A stretch of DNA of 64,000 nt from Chitinophagales bacterium (GCA_013816805.1 JACDDS010000012.1:1-64000); one strand, 5' to 3'. Numbered from the stretch's first letter, positions 17,978-27,026 are shown. The notes: a model not told the origin generated them from the sequence alone. Numbers and translations: made by a program.

Positions 17978-18903
17978 AATCTTCTCGCGTAATTCATGTT
18001 GCTACGCGAAGCAGCCCACTTGCTTTGTGGCAGGCAAATGAAGTGAAGGAAGAACTGGAATCTGCTGGTGACAAATGCGAGTTGATACATATTGAGAGCA
18101 CAGGCGATGTGCAAGTGACTCAACCCATTTATACAATGGGAATTTCAGGAGTTTTCACAAAACAATTAGACACTGCATTACTGAATAACCAGGCGGAGAT
18201 TGCAGTTCATTCTTTGAAAGATGTTCCTACTCAATTAGCTGAAAATATTTTTCTCGCTGCGGTTCTAAAAAGAGGTGCCCATGAAGATTTGGTGGTGGTA
18301 AAACGAAAAGAAATACTGGAAATTAATTCTGCACAAGCAACCATTGCCACCAGTAGTTTAAGGCGCAGCGCACAGTGGCTAGCAAAATATCCGAAGCATA
18401 CGACCGTTCCCATTCGCGGCAATGTGCAAACACGATTGAGAAAGTTTGAAGAAGATAAACATCTTGACGCCGTCATTTTAGCGAAAGCCGGATTGGAAAG
18501 ATTAAATCTGCTCACCGAAAATTCGATAACACTCGATTGGATGTTACCTGCACCTGCCCAGGGAATTATCGGAATTGTTTGCCGGGATGATGATACAGAG
18601 ATGAAAGAAATCTGCAACAAAATAAATCATCCCGAATCGTTCATTGCAGGGTTTGTGGAAAGAGAATTTTTAAAAACATTAATGGGCGGATGTTCAGTTC
18701 CCATAAGCGCATTCGTTAAAATCAATGGAAATGAAATAGATTTTCAAGGAGCCATGCACTCGTATGACGGTAGCAGATGCTTTGAAATACGCAGAGCCAT
18801 GCCGTTTACTGAATGGGAAAATGCGGGAAAGGTATTAGCCGAAAAACTTTTGCAACAAAACGGAGCACTTGAGTTGATAGAAGAAATCAGAAATAAAAAG
18901 TGA
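17974..18903 (+). CDS. hemC: Hydroxymethylbilane synthase (porphobilinogen deaminase)
   Basis: Cytoplasmic enzyme that joins four porphobilinogens into linear hydroxymethylbilane. It has 309 residues, normal length. Motifs: ATRSSPLALWQA at 10-21, SLKDVPT at 80-86, TSSLRRSAQW at 127-136, IRGNVQTRL at 147-155, and Cys240 in MGGCSVP, which carries the dipyrromethane cofactor. It is coupled to hemA by an ATGA overlap, and hemD starts one base after its stop. Confidence 0.98.
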   Translation: MKSSRVIHVATRSSPLALWQANEVKEELESAGDKCELIHIESTGDVQVTQPIYTMGISGVFTKQLDTALLNNQAEIAVHSLKDVPTQLAENIFLAAVLKRGAHEDLVVVKRKEILEINSAQATIATSSLRRSAQWLAKYPKHTTVPIRGNVQTRLRKFEEDKHLDAVILAKAGLERLNLLTENSITLDWMLPAPAQGIIGIVCRDDDTEMKEICNKINHPESFIAGFVEREFLKTLMGGCSVPISAFVKINGNEIDFQGAMHSYDGSRCFEIRRAMPFTEWENAGKVLAEKLLQQNGALELIEEIRNKK

Positions 18904-18904
18904 A

Positions 18905-19606
18905 ATGATAAAAATGCTCTCGACTAAAATGATTGATGGGGAAACAATCGCTCATGCTCACACATTGAATTTGAATATTCGGTGTGTTGATTTTATAAAA
19001 GTTAATGGAGTTGATTTTGACACTCATTCCATTCATTCGCACACCTTCGATTCGATTGCTTTCACCAGTGCCAATGCCGTGAAATATTTTTTCGGGAATC
19101 AAAATGCTTTGAATTTATTAAGAGGCAAAAACATTTTTTCTCTCGCAGGAAAGACATCAGAGGAACTAGCAAGATATAACCTCAAAGCAATTTACACAGG
19201 AGAAAACGCGGATGATTTAGCAGAAGTAATTATTCAAGCTAAACTTGCGAAATCGGTTTTGCATTTTTGCGGTAATCTCACATTGGAGGTGCTTGGAGCA
19301 AAATTGAAAGGTGCCGGAATAGAATATTCTTCGTTGATAATATATCAAACAATTCTGCAAAACAAAATTGTATTGAATGAAGATTTTGATGTTGTCATGT
19401 TTTATAGTCCGAGTGGCGTGGAAAGTTTTTTTGCTGCAAATAAATTGAATAATGAAAATGTTTGTTGCTGTATTGGAGAAACAACGGCAATGGCATTGAG
19501 AAAAAAAAATAGCACCGCAAAAATTATTTTACCCCGACAACCATCACTTCAATCAATAATTGAAGCTATCGCCAAATATTTTCAAAATAGCCGAATAGAA
19601 TTATGA
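18905..19606 (+). CDS. hemD: Uroporphyrinogen-III synthase
   Basis: Closes and inverts ring D of hydroxymethylbilane to give uroporphyrinogen III. It has 233 residues, usual length for a family that is poorly conserved. Support comes from the two-lobed HemD pattern (FTSANAVKYFF near residue 60 and MFYSPSGVESFF near 160) and from its position between hemC and hemE. The stop overlaps the hemE start by ATGA. Confidence 0.92.
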   Translation: MIKMLSTKMIDGETIAHAHTLNLNIRCVDFIKVNGVDFDTHSIHSHTFDSIAFTSANAVKYFFGNQNALNLLRGKNIFSLAGKTSEELARYNLKAIYTGENADDLAEVIIQAKLAKSVLHFCGNLTLEVLGAKLKGAGIEYSSLIIYQTILQNKIVLNEDFDVVMFYSPSGVESFFAANKLNNENVCCCIGETTAMALRKKNSTAKIILPRQPSLQSIIEAIAKYFQNSRIEL

Positions 19607-20634
19607 GTGAATTAAAAAATGATTTGTTGCTGAAAGCATTGCGGGGTGAAACTGTTTCGCGCCCTCCGGTTTGGATGATGCGGCAAGCCGGTCGCTACCT
19701 TCCGCAATACATGAAGTTGAAAGCGAAGTATGATTTTTTTACGCGCGTTCAAACACCTGAACTCGCTTGTGAAATCACAATGCAACCCATTGACATTATC
19801 GGCACCGATGCTGCTATTATTTTTTCCGACATACTTGTTATTCCGCAGGCATTGGGAGTCGAAGTGCTGATGGAAGAAGGCAAAGGACCTTCGCTTCCAA
19901 AAACTATCAGCACACAAAAAGATATTGATATTCTTCAGGCGGAAGGCGTGGCTGAAAGATTGGATTATGTGTGCAAAGCAATTTCGCTCACAAAAAAAGA
20001 ATTGAACGGCAGAGTTCCGCTCATCGGATTTGCAGGCGCACCTTTCACCATTCTTTGTTACATGGTAGAAGGTAAGGGAAGCAAAACATTTGATAAGGCA
20101 AAACAATTTTGTTTTACTCAAACGGTATTGGCTCAGCAACTACTACAAAAAATTACCGATTCAACAATAGAATACTTAAAAGCACAGGTAATTGCCGGAG
20201 CAGATTGCGTGCAGATATTCGACAGCTGGAGCGGCATGTTATCGGCAGATGATTTCACAACTTTTGCGCTGCCTTATCTCAAAAAAATTTCAGATGCACT
20301 AAGTCCGCTTTGTCCGGTTATTCTTTTTCCTAAAGGAAGTTGGTATGCCCTGAAACAATTAAGTAAAACATCTGCTGATGCAATTGGAATTGACTGGACG
20401 ATTACTGCCGATTATGCAAAAGAGCAAACCGGTAACAAAATTACTCTGCAAGGAAATTTCGACCCGGTGAAACTTTTATTACCTCCAAAAGAAATTCAGC
20501 TAGAAGTAAAAAAGATGATTAATGCGTTCGGCTCGCAACGTTATATCGCCAATCTCGGGCACGGAATTTTACCTCATATACCAGTTGACCATGCGAAAGC
20601 TTTTGTTGATTCAGTAAAAAATTATTCTGTGTGA
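19603..20634 (+). CDS. hemE: Uroporphyrinogen decarboxylase
   Basis: Removes four acetate carboxyls from uroporphyrinogen III to give coproporphyrinogen III in the cytoplasm. It has 343 residues, full length. The N-terminal signature PPVWMMRQAGRYLPQY (21-36) contains the substrate-binding Arg residues, and the second signature GFAGAPFTILCYMVEG follows near 145. The gene overlaps hemD by 4 bases and hemF by 1 (TGATG), so translation of the three is probably coupled. Confidence 0.98.
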   Translation: MSELKNDLLLKALRGETVSRPPVWMMRQAGRYLPQYMKLKAKYDFFTRVQTPELACEITMQPIDIIGTDAAIIFSDILVIPQALGVEVLMEEGKGPSLPKTISTQKDIDILQAEGVAERLDYVCKAISLTKKELNGRVPLIGFAGAPFTILCYMVEGKGSKTFDKAKQFCFTQTVLAQQLLQKITDSTIEYLKAQVIAGADCVQIFDSWSGMLSADDFTTFALPYLKKISDALSPLCPVILFPKGSWYALKQLSKTSADAIGIDWTITADYAKEQTGNKITLQGNFDPVKLLLPPKEIQLEVKKMINAFGSQRYIANLGHGILPHIPVDHAKAFVDSVKNYSV

Positions 20635-21539
20635 TGAAAGAAGAATTTTCAAACTGGATAAAAGAAATTCAAAACAGAATTTGCCTCGAAGCAGAACTTG
20701 CTGATGGCAAGGAAAAGTTTTTTACAGATAAATGGACACGCAAAGAAGGTGGCGGGGGAATTACGCGTATAATTCAAAACGGTGCTGTGTTTGAAAAAGG
20801 AGGAGTAAATACTTCGGAAGTTTCTGGGAAGATAACCTCTCAAATACTCGAACAATTAAAAGTAGAAGGAGAAAAATTTTTTGCCTACGGAATTTCTTTG
20901 GTGCTTCATCCATACAGCCCGATGGTTCCTACCGTTCACGCTAACTTCAGGTATTTTGAAGTGTATGATAAAAACGGAGATGTCATTAATTGCTGGTTTG
21001 GTGGCGGATCAGATTTAACTCCATATTATTTGTTTGAAGAAGATGCAAAATATTTTCATCAAACATTCAAAAAAAGTTGCGACAAATTCGGAGAAGATTT
21101 ATATCCGAAATTCAAAACGCAATGTGATAATTATTTTGTCAATCATCATCGCAACGGAGAACGAAGAGGTATAGGAGGGATTTTTTATGACTATCTTAAA
21201 CCTTCCGAAACATTTACTGCGAATGAGTTGTTTGAGCTTGCAAAATCAAATGGTGAAGCGTTTATTAAAGCATATTTTCCTATTGTAGAAAAGAGGAAGA
21301 AATTGTCTTTCACCGAAGAACAACAGCATTGGCAATTGATTCGCCGAGGGCGCTATGTAGAGTTTAATTTAATTCACGACAGAGGAACGCTCTTCGGATT
21401 GAAAAGTAATGGACGGACAGAAAGTATTTTAATTAGTTTACCAATGCATGTTCGTTTTGAATACGATTATCGACCGGAAAAAAATTCGGAAGAAGAAAAA
21501 TTGCAACGGATATTGATGAACCCGATTAACTGGATATAA
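20634..21539 (+). CDS. hemF: Oxygen-dependent coproporphyrinogen-III oxidase
   Basis: Oxidatively decarboxylates two propionates of coproporphyrinogen III to vinyl groups using O2. The protein is 301 residues from the ATG used here, which overlaps the hemE stop as TGATG; a GTG three bases earlier is less likely. Family signatures are strong: FAYGISLVLHPYSPMVPTVH, WFGGGSDLTPYY, GERRGIGGIFYDY and GRYVEFNLIHDRGT. Having the aerobic enzyme here rather than HemN suggests an oxygen-respiring host. Confidence 0.98.
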   Translation: MKEEFSNWIKEIQNRICLEAELADGKEKFFTDKWTRKEGGGGITRIIQNGAVFEKGGVNTSEVSGKITSQILEQLKVEGEKFFAYGISLVLHPYSPMVPTVHANFRYFEVYDKNGDVINCWFGGGSDLTPYYLFEEDAKYFHQTFKKSCDKFGEDLYPKFKTQCDNYFVNHHRNGERRGIGGIFYDYLKPSETFTANELFELAKSNGEAFIKAYFPIVEKRKKLSFTEEQQHWQLIRRGRYVEFNLIHDRGTLFGLKSNGRTESILISLPMHVRFEYDYRPEKNSEEEKLQRILMNPINWI

Positions 21540-21549
21540 ATTTTACAGG

Positions 21550-22539
21550 ATGCAAAGAAGAAACAGAACACTCAGGAAATCAGTTGCCGTTCGCGAAATG
21601 GTGGCAGAAACGAATGTCACCCCAAACGATTTTATTGTTCCGCTATTCATTACAGAGGGCAAAGAAGTGAAAGAAGAAATTTCTTCTATGCCCGATTACT
21701 TTCGAATGAGTTTAGATAATCTGAAAAACGAAATTGATGAGTTGTGGAACTTAGGATTGAAAAGTGTTTTGCTGTTTGTAATGGTTCCCGATAAACTGAA
21801 AGATAATAATTGTTCTGAAGCATTAAATAAAAATGGTTTGATGATTCGCGCAATTCAAACAGTAAAAGAAAAACAACCTGAAATGTGTGTAATGACGGAT
21901 GTTGCTCTTGATCCATTTTCTCTTCACGGGCATGATGGCTTGGTGAAAGATTTCGAGATATTGAATGATGAAACAGTAAAAGTTCTTGCTGAAATGAGTG
22001 TACTTCATGCAACTGTCGGAGCTGATTTTGTTGCTCCATCCGATATGATGGACGGCAGAATCGGTGCTATCAGAAAAGCTTTGGAGCAAAACGATTTTAC
22101 CAAAACAGGGATTCTTGCATACAGCGCAAAATATGCTTCGTGTTTTTACGGACCGTTCAGGGATGCTTTATACAGTGCTCCCGGTTTTGGAGATAAGAAA
22201 AGTTACCAAATGGATTTTCGCAACCGTAAAGAAGCAATCAAAGAAGTGTTGGATGATATAAGTGAAGGAGCGGATGTGGTAATGGTGAAACCTGCCGGAT
22301 CGTATCTCGATATTATTCGCGAAGTAAAAAATGCAGTCCATGTTCCGGTTGCTGCATATCAGGTGAGCGGGGAATATGCAATGATAAAAGCCGCTTCGCG
22401 AAACGAATGGGTAAATGAAAAAGCTGCAGTTATTGAATCGCTTACTTCCATTAAACGAGCGGGGGCAGATTTAATCGCCACTTATTTTGCAAAAGATTTT
22501 GTGAAGTATAGTGCAAGTGTAAAAAATGAACACCAATAA
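21550..22539 (+). CDS. hemB: Delta-aminolevulinic acid dehydratase (porphobilinogen synthase)
   Basis: Condenses two 5-aminolevulinates to porphobilinogen. It has 329 residues. The Schiff-base lysine lies in MVKPAGSYLDI near residue 246 and the second active-site lysine in LAYSAKYAS near 200. The metal site near residues 118-130 reads MTDVALDPFSLHGHDG: where zinc enzymes have three Cys it has Ala/Asp-type residues, which suggests the Mg-dependent, Cys-free class. The last 14 bases overlap hemL. Confidence 0.97.
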   Translation: MQRRNRTLRKSVAVREMVAETNVTPNDFIVPLFITEGKEVKEEISSMPDYFRMSLDNLKNEIDELWNLGLKSVLLFVMVPDKLKDNNCSEALNKNGLMIRAIQTVKEKQPEMCVMTDVALDPFSLHGHDGLVKDFEILNDETVKVLAEMSVLHATVGADFVAPSDMMDGRIGAIRKALEQNDFTKTGILAYSAKYASCFYGPFRDALYSAPGFGDKKSYQMDFRNRKEAIKEVLDDISEGADVVMVKPAGSYLDIIREVKNAVHVPVAAYQVSGEYAMIKAASRNEWVNEKAAVIESLTSIKRAGADLIATYFAKDFVKYSASVKNEHQ

Positions 22540-23806
22540 GAGCAAAGAATTATTCAACGAAGCCCAACTCCACATTCCTGGTGGAGTGAACTCGCCTGTG
22601 CGCGCCTTTAAACAAGTGGGAGGCACACCCATTTTCATGAAGCGTGCTGATGGTGCTTACATTTTTGATGAGGATGGCAATCAATACATTGATTACCTCA
22701 ATAGCTGGGGACCGATGATTCTCGGACATAATCATCCCAAGGTTGTTGATGCGGTTCAGCAACAAGTGAAAACTGCTTTTTCGTTCGGCACACCAACAAC
22801 TTTAGAAGTTGAACTTGCAAAACTCATCAAAGACATGGTGCCGAATATTGACATGGTGCGCATGGTAAATAGTGGAACAGAGGCATGTATGAGCGCAGTT
22901 CGGTTAGCGCGTGGATTTACAGGGAAATCCAAAATCATAAAATTCGAAGGGCATTATCATGGACATGCCGATATGTTTTTGAAGAAAGCAGGAAGTGGAG
23001 TAGCCACCTTAAACATTAAACAGGAAGGAGGAATTCCAAAAGCGGTAACGGATGATACCATTGTTGTCGCCTTCAACAATTTTGAACAATTGGAACAAAC
23101 CGTGAATGGAAATAAAAATGAATTATCTGCAATCATCGTTGAACCTGTTGCGGGAAACATGGGCTGTGTGCCACCCAAAGCAGGTTATCTTGAACTGATG
23201 CGCAGGTTATGTTCTGAAAATAATATCGTTTTAATTTTTGATGAAGTGATGACCGGTTTCCGTTTAGCAAAAGGCGGTGCACAGGAGCGATTAAATGTTT
23301 GGGCTGATTTGGTAACCTTCGGAAAAGTAATTGGTGGGGGTTTGCCTGTTGGCGCATTTGGCGGAAGAAAAGATATGATGAGTTGCATTGCACCGCTCGG
23401 GAATGTTTATCAGGCAGGAACTCTCAGCGGAAATCCATTGGCAATGACAGCCGGTTTTGCAACACTTTCCGAATTAAATTCAAATTCTTCCATTTATTCC
23501 GAATTAGAAAACAAAGGAAATTTCCTCAAGAAAAAGATGAATGAAATTTTTACTGCTAAAAGAATTACACAAGCTATCAACCAAATCGGTTCGATGATTA
23601 GCGTTCACTTTTGTGAAAATGCGGTAACCGATTTTGAATCTGCTTCAAAAGGTAATAACGACACCTTCAAAAAGTTCTTTCACCACATGCTTGATAATGG
23701 AATCTACTTACCACCGTCAGCATTTGAGAGTTGGTTTTTGAGCGCGGCTTTGAGCAATGAAAATTTAAACCACACTTTATTGGTGTGTGAAAGTTTTGTA
23801 AGTTAA
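22526..23806 (+). CDS. hemL: Glutamate-1-semialdehyde 2,1-aminomutase
   Basis: PLP enzyme that converts glutamate-1-semialdehyde (the HemA product) to 5-aminolevulinate. It has 426 residues, full length. The PLP lysine is in TFGKVIGGGLPVGAFGG near residue 267, with the aminotransferase marks IFDEVMTGFR and VNSGTEACMSAVRLARG. Its start lies within the hemB coding region, so the order of genes (A, C, D, E, F, B, L, H) does not follow the order of reactions. Confidence 0.98.
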   Translation: MNTNKSKELFNEAQLHIPGGVNSPVRAFKQVGGTPIFMKRADGAYIFDEDGNQYIDYLNSWGPMILGHNHPKVVDAVQQQVKTAFSFGTPTTLEVELAKLIKDMVPNIDMVRMVNSGTEACMSAVRLARGFTGKSKIIKFEGHYHGHADMFLKKAGSGVATLNIKQEGGIPKAVTDDTIVVAFNNFEQLEQTVNGNKNELSAIIVEPVAGNMGCVPPKAGYLELMRRLCSENNIVLIFDEVMTGFRLAKGGAQERLNVWADLVTFGKVIGGGLPVGAFGGRKDMMSCIAPLGNVYQAGTLSGNPLAMTAGFATLSELNSNSSIYSELENKGNFLKKKMNEIFTAKRITQAINQIGSMISVHFCENAVTDFESASKGNNDTFKKFFHHMLDNGIYLPPSAFESWFLSAALSNENLNHTLLVCESFVS

Positions 23807-23848
23807 TGCTGATTCATCTTTTTAAAAACCATTTCACTTTTTATTACA

Positions 23849-24901
23849 ATGAATTCAAATAACAAAGGGCTTATTATAATCAATCTGGGTTCACCTGAAA
23901 GTTATTTGGTAAGGGATGTGAGAAAATATCTGAAGGAGTTTTTGATGGATGAAAGAGTGATTGATATTCCTTCTTTGCTGCGGCAAATATTGGTGAAAGG
24001 AATTATTGTTCCTTCCCGCTCTGGAAAATCCGCCAAAGCCTATCAATCAATCTGGACAAGTAAGGGCTCGCCATTGAAAGTTATTACCGAAGAATTCGCC
24101 AATATTATTGAGAGTAAAATTGAAATACCTGTATCCGTTGCAATGCGATACGGAAATCCAACTCCGGCTGATGCCTTGAAAGATTTAAAGAACAAAGCAG
24201 AAAAACTCGATCAAGTTTTAATTGCACCGATGTATCCGCATTATGCCATGAGTTCTTATGAAACCGCCGTTGCACATGTAAAAAATCAAATTTTATCGTT
24301 ACTGAAAAATTGTAAAATTCATGTGCTGAAACCATTTTATAATGAACCTGCTTACATTTCATCACTTGCAGCAAACATGAAAAGCTATCTTGCTAAATAT
24401 GACTTTGATGCTTTCTTATTCAGCTATCACGGTTTGCCAATCAGGCATCTCCAAAAATCGGACACAACAAAAAATCATTGTTACATGAATGATGACTGCT
24501 GCGAAATAATTTCAGCAGCATGGCAAACATGCTATAAACATCAGGTAAAAACAACTACCCAGCTTGTTTCGGAAAAACTAAATCTCGATGCAAAAAAAGT
24601 GATGATTTCATTTCAATCGCGCCTTGGTTCTGATAAGTGGATTCAACCCTTCACCGATAAATTGCTTGCTGAACTTCCGAAACAAGGCGTGAAAAAATTG
24701 TTAGTGTCATGTCCTGCATTTGTAGCCGATTGTCTGGAAACACAAGAGGAGATTGATCTCAGGGGTAGGAAAATATTTTTGAAAAATGGAGGTGAAATCT
24801 TTGAGCGGGTAAACTGCCTCAATACTTCTGACGAATGGACAGAAACTTTTTCTTCTTATTGCAAAAACTCTGAAACCACTTACAAAGATTGGTGGAATTA
24901 A
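23849..24901 (+). CDS. hemH: Ferrochelatase
   Basis: Inserts Fe2+ into protoporphyrin IX, the last step of the protoporphyrin-dependent heme route. It has 350 residues. Family marks are INLGSPES near the N-terminus, the active-site histidine in FSYHGLPIRH near residue 195, a Cys pair in YMNDDCCEI, and SFQSRLGSDKWIQP followed by VSCPAFVADCLETQEEI. It is 42 bases after hemL and ends convergently with hemJ, 16 bases away. Confidence 0.98.
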   Translation: MNSNNKGLIIINLGSPESYLVRDVRKYLKEFLMDERVIDIPSLLRQILVKGIIVPSRSGKSAKAYQSIWTSKGSPLKVITEEFANIIESKIEIPVSVAMRYGNPTPADALKDLKNKAEKLDQVLIAPMYPHYAMSSYETAVAHVKNQILSLLKNCKIHVLKPFYNEPAYISSLAANMKSYLAKYDFDAFLFSYHGLPIRHLQKSDTTKNHCYMNDDCCEIISAAWQTCYKHQVKTTTQLVSEKLNLDAKKVMISFQSRLGSDKWIQPFTDKLLAELPKQGVKKLLVSCPAFVADCLETQEEIDLRGRKIFLKNGGEIFERVNCLNTSDEWTETFSSYCKNSETTYKDWWN

Positions 24902-24917
24902 TGCCAGCAACATTAAG

Positions 24918-25442
24918 CTATTTTTTTCGCATGAGTTTGTAAATCCTAATAGCACTCATCAAAAGGACTACAAATAAGCCAAGCCCGATTAATCCCCATA
25001 CAAAACTTAAATTCTCTTTCACTACTGCCAGCATCACAATGGCAACTAAAAAAATGGTTGCTACTTCATTCCATAGCCGAAGGTGATTAGAATTGTACCT
25101 GAACTCACCGCGCATCTGCTGTCGAAAAATGATATGTAGTGTGAAATGATAAACGTATAATCCCACTACAAAACATAATTTAATAATTAACCAATCGGGA
25201 AGTGAACCATACAAATACATAGTCCACAAACCGAACACCAATGTTAAAATAGCAGATGGAAATGTAATTCCATACCACAAACGCCTTATCATGAGATTGA
25301 ATTGAGTATGCAGAATAGTTTTCTCTGCTTCTGTTTTTTCTTCCGCCTCTACATTGTAGATAAACAGGCGCACGATATAAAATAAACCGCTGAACCAGGT
25401 TACAATAAAAATTATGTGGAGTGTCTTAACGTAGAAATACAT
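24918..25442 (-). CDS. hemJ: Protoporphyrinogen oxidase, HemJ type
   Basis: Membrane protein of 174 residues with four hydrophobic segments, matching the HemJ (former UPF0093) family that oxidises protoporphyrinogen IX in bacteria without HemG or HemY. The N-terminus YVKTLHIIFIVTWFSGLFY carries the conserved His9 and is typical; the Arg/His-rich loop near residue 52 and LWNEVATIFLVAIV also fit. It supplies the only step of the pathway missing from the plus-strand operon, so together they are complete. A TATTTTTG -7 box lies 13-20 bases before its ATG (25455-25462), so it has its own promoter. Confidence 0.93.
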   Translation of the reverse strand: MYFYVKTLHIIFIVTWFSGLFYIVRLFIYNVEAEEKTEAEKTILHTQFNLMIRRLWYGITFPSAILTLVFGLWTMYLYGSLPDWLIIKLCFVVGLYVYHFTLHIIFRQQMRGEFRYNSNHLRLWNEVATIFLVAIVMLAVVKENLSFVWGLIGLGLFVVLLMSAIRIYKLMRKK

Positions 25443-25544
25443 TCAAGTCAATTTCAAAAATAATTGGTTAAAAAATCTGCTGCTTAGTCTTGCAATTAAA
25501 ACTTTGCACTAAGGCTCAAATAAATTAGTTTTTTATACCAACCC

Positions 25545-25789
25545 TGGCGCAAGCGTCCGCTTGTGCCTGATTAATTTCAGCAAATTTTCGATAAGCAGCA
25601 AATATAAAATTCTTGAACAGATGAAATTCTATTTCGTTTCTTTTGCAGTAATTAACCCGATAAGTCTGTAGAGCAGGGATGAGTATAAAACATTCCTACC
25701 CGACATTGTGCAAGAAATTATGCAGGAGAAATTAAGGAACTAAGAATAGTTTGCCGGGATTACAGCGGCACTAGCGGACGCTTGCGCCA
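25545..25789. mobile_element. MITE-like element, complete copy (245 bp)
   Basis: A non-coding element bounded by 23-base inverted terminal repeats that match at 22 positions: the left end starts TGGCGCAAGCGTCCGC (25545-25567) and the right end is its complement (25767-25789). No transposase is encoded and no clear target duplication is seen. A second, diverged copy lies 380 bases downstream in the same orientation. It was probably moved in trans by an unidentified transposase. Confidence 0.75.
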
Positions 25790-25842
25790 CTAAGAGGGTG
25801 AAAATCTTTTGGCGACAGTGAGACCATCAACGGCTACAATGG

Positions 25843-26133
25843 TTGCCGAATGATTCAAAAACAGCAAAACTTACTTTTAATTACAATGGACTTTCCTTAT
25901 TTTTCAAAATTACATTTAACGAAATTGGTGAGATAACCGAGATGGAGACCAAGCGTTATATGGGCGATAAAAATTTAGAAACTTGGGTTATCAAAGCCAC
26001 CAATTACAAGGAATTTAATAATGTATTTATACCGACAGCTTTTGATGTTTTATGGAGATTAGACAAAGGCGATTTCAGTTATGCAAAATTCAATGTGAAA
26101 GAAGTTGAATACATTAAACCAAAAAGATTCTAA
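25843..26133 (+). pseudogene. DUF6544 (DUF6920) family protein, C-terminal fragment
   Basis: About 96 codons that end in a normal stop and resemble the tail of DUF6544/DUF6920 proteins (TFNYNGLSLFFKITFNEIGEI, then METKRYMG and DVLWRLDKGDFSYAKF). The frame starts from a TTG and is blocked upstream by a stop 24 bases earlier, just behind the MITE-like element, so the first two thirds of the gene are gone. The family's function is unknown. It most likely survives as debris between two repeat copies. Confidence 0.7.
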
Positions 26134-26170
26134 CTACACCAACAAAGCGGGTATGCAGCTTATCGAGTAG

Positions 26171-26389
26171 CCTGTGCCTGAATAATTAATTTCAGCAAAC
26201 TTTAGATAAGCAAGAAATATACAATTCTTGACCAGCCGAAACTCTATTTCTTTCCTTCGCAGTAGTTAGCTGGGTAGATCTGTTTATCAGGAATGAGCAA
26301 AAACATTTTACTCGGCACAGTGCAGGAGAATGCAGATTACTCAAAATAGTTTTGCTCGATGACAGTGTCACAAGCGGACGCTTGCGCCA
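26171..26389. mobile_element. MITE-like element, second copy with eroded left end
   Basis: Aligns along its length with 25561-25789 at roughly 70% identity by eye (GTGCCTGA, TTTCAGCAAA, ATTCTTGA, GGAATGAG and TGCAGGAGAA recur in order). The right terminal repeat is intact (26367-26389, 22 of 23 bases matching the left end of the first copy), but the left terminal repeat is missing. Higher divergence than between the two ends of copy 1 suggests an older insertion. Confidence 0.65.
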
Positions 26390-26427
26390 GGAAGGGGGAT
26401 ACGAAAAGGCTATGCCGCATTACATAT

Positions 26428-26627
26428 TTATGCCACCAAATGTATTCTGGCATGATCTCTCCATTGTGCAGGGGGTTCATCAACATGTCGCTTAAAAGCC
26501 CTGTTGAAAGCTATGTCAGAATCATACCCTGCCTTCAGCAAGGAGAATCTTTGGTTCCTGTAGATTCCCCGAATTATCGCATATCCGACAAATGCTAATT
26601 TCAGAATTGCTACTTTTGTACCCGTAA
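26428..26627 (-). pseudogene. AraC-family regulator, C-terminal HTH fragment
   Basis: On the minus strand a 65-codon frame ends in a stop and reads FSLLKAGYDSDIAFNRAFKR followed by a PPAQWRDHARI tail, which is the second helix-turn-helix of an AraC/XylS regulator. An in-frame stop at its left edge and the absence of the first helix-turn-helix and sensor domain show it is a relic. It abuts the MITE-like element on one side and the start of the Cus module on the other. Confidence 0.75.
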
Positions 26628-26636
26628 GTCATTTTA

Positions 26637-27026
26637 ATGAAACAGCTTCTCACCATCTTTTTTGCATTGATCTACCTTACTTCCATTGCGGGAGTAACGA
26701 TAAATAGTCAATATTGCTTTGGGGTGAAGTCCTCCGTTTCCATTGATGGTATTGGTGCAAAGAGGTGCTGTTGTGCTTCTCCTGATGCCTCAAAGAATTG
26801 TTGCTCCCACAAGCAATTGGTTTTAAGAATAAGTGACAGTCACGTAGCCAGTGCAGGATCAGTTTTTAATCCTCCCGCGCCGCTTAGTCTTTTAGTAATT
26901 ACTCCCTTCAGTCATAACCAATTGCTATCTTTAAATAGCATTCAGTCAATTTCCAATGATATTCATGGTCCGCCTTTATCATCCGAACCTGCCCTCTTTA
27001 TTCTTCACGCTGTTTTCCGCATTTGA
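26637..27026 (+). CDS. HYC_CC_PP family small exported protein
   Basis: A 129-residue protein with an N-terminal hydrophobic leader (residues 3-20), then QYCFG, a CCC and a CC cluster (residues 43-58) and HGPPLS near the end, in the order that names the HYC_CC_PP family of Bacteroidota, which is found beside copper/RND efflux genes. Metal binding through the Cys groups is likely but unproven. TACTTTTG at 26611-26618 fits a -7 promoter box 18 bases before its ATG. It is probably the first gene of the Cus module. Confidence 0.75.
   Translation: MKQLLTIFFALIYLTSIAGVTINSQYCFGVKSSVSIDGIGAKRCCCASPDASKNCCSHKQLVLRISDSHVASAGSVFNPPAPLSLLVITPFSHNQLLSLNSIQSISNDIHGPPLSSEPALFILHAVFRI

Noticed and set aside
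25800-25842. Possible upstream extension of the DUF6544 fragment
   Set aside because: An in-frame stop at 25819-25821 blocks the frame, and the other frame does not continue the protein, so the gene cannot be longer here.
26359-26598. Plus-strand open frame of 79 codons
   Set aside because: It begins inside the terminal repeat of the MITE-like element and runs antisense over the AraC fragment, which explains its openness.
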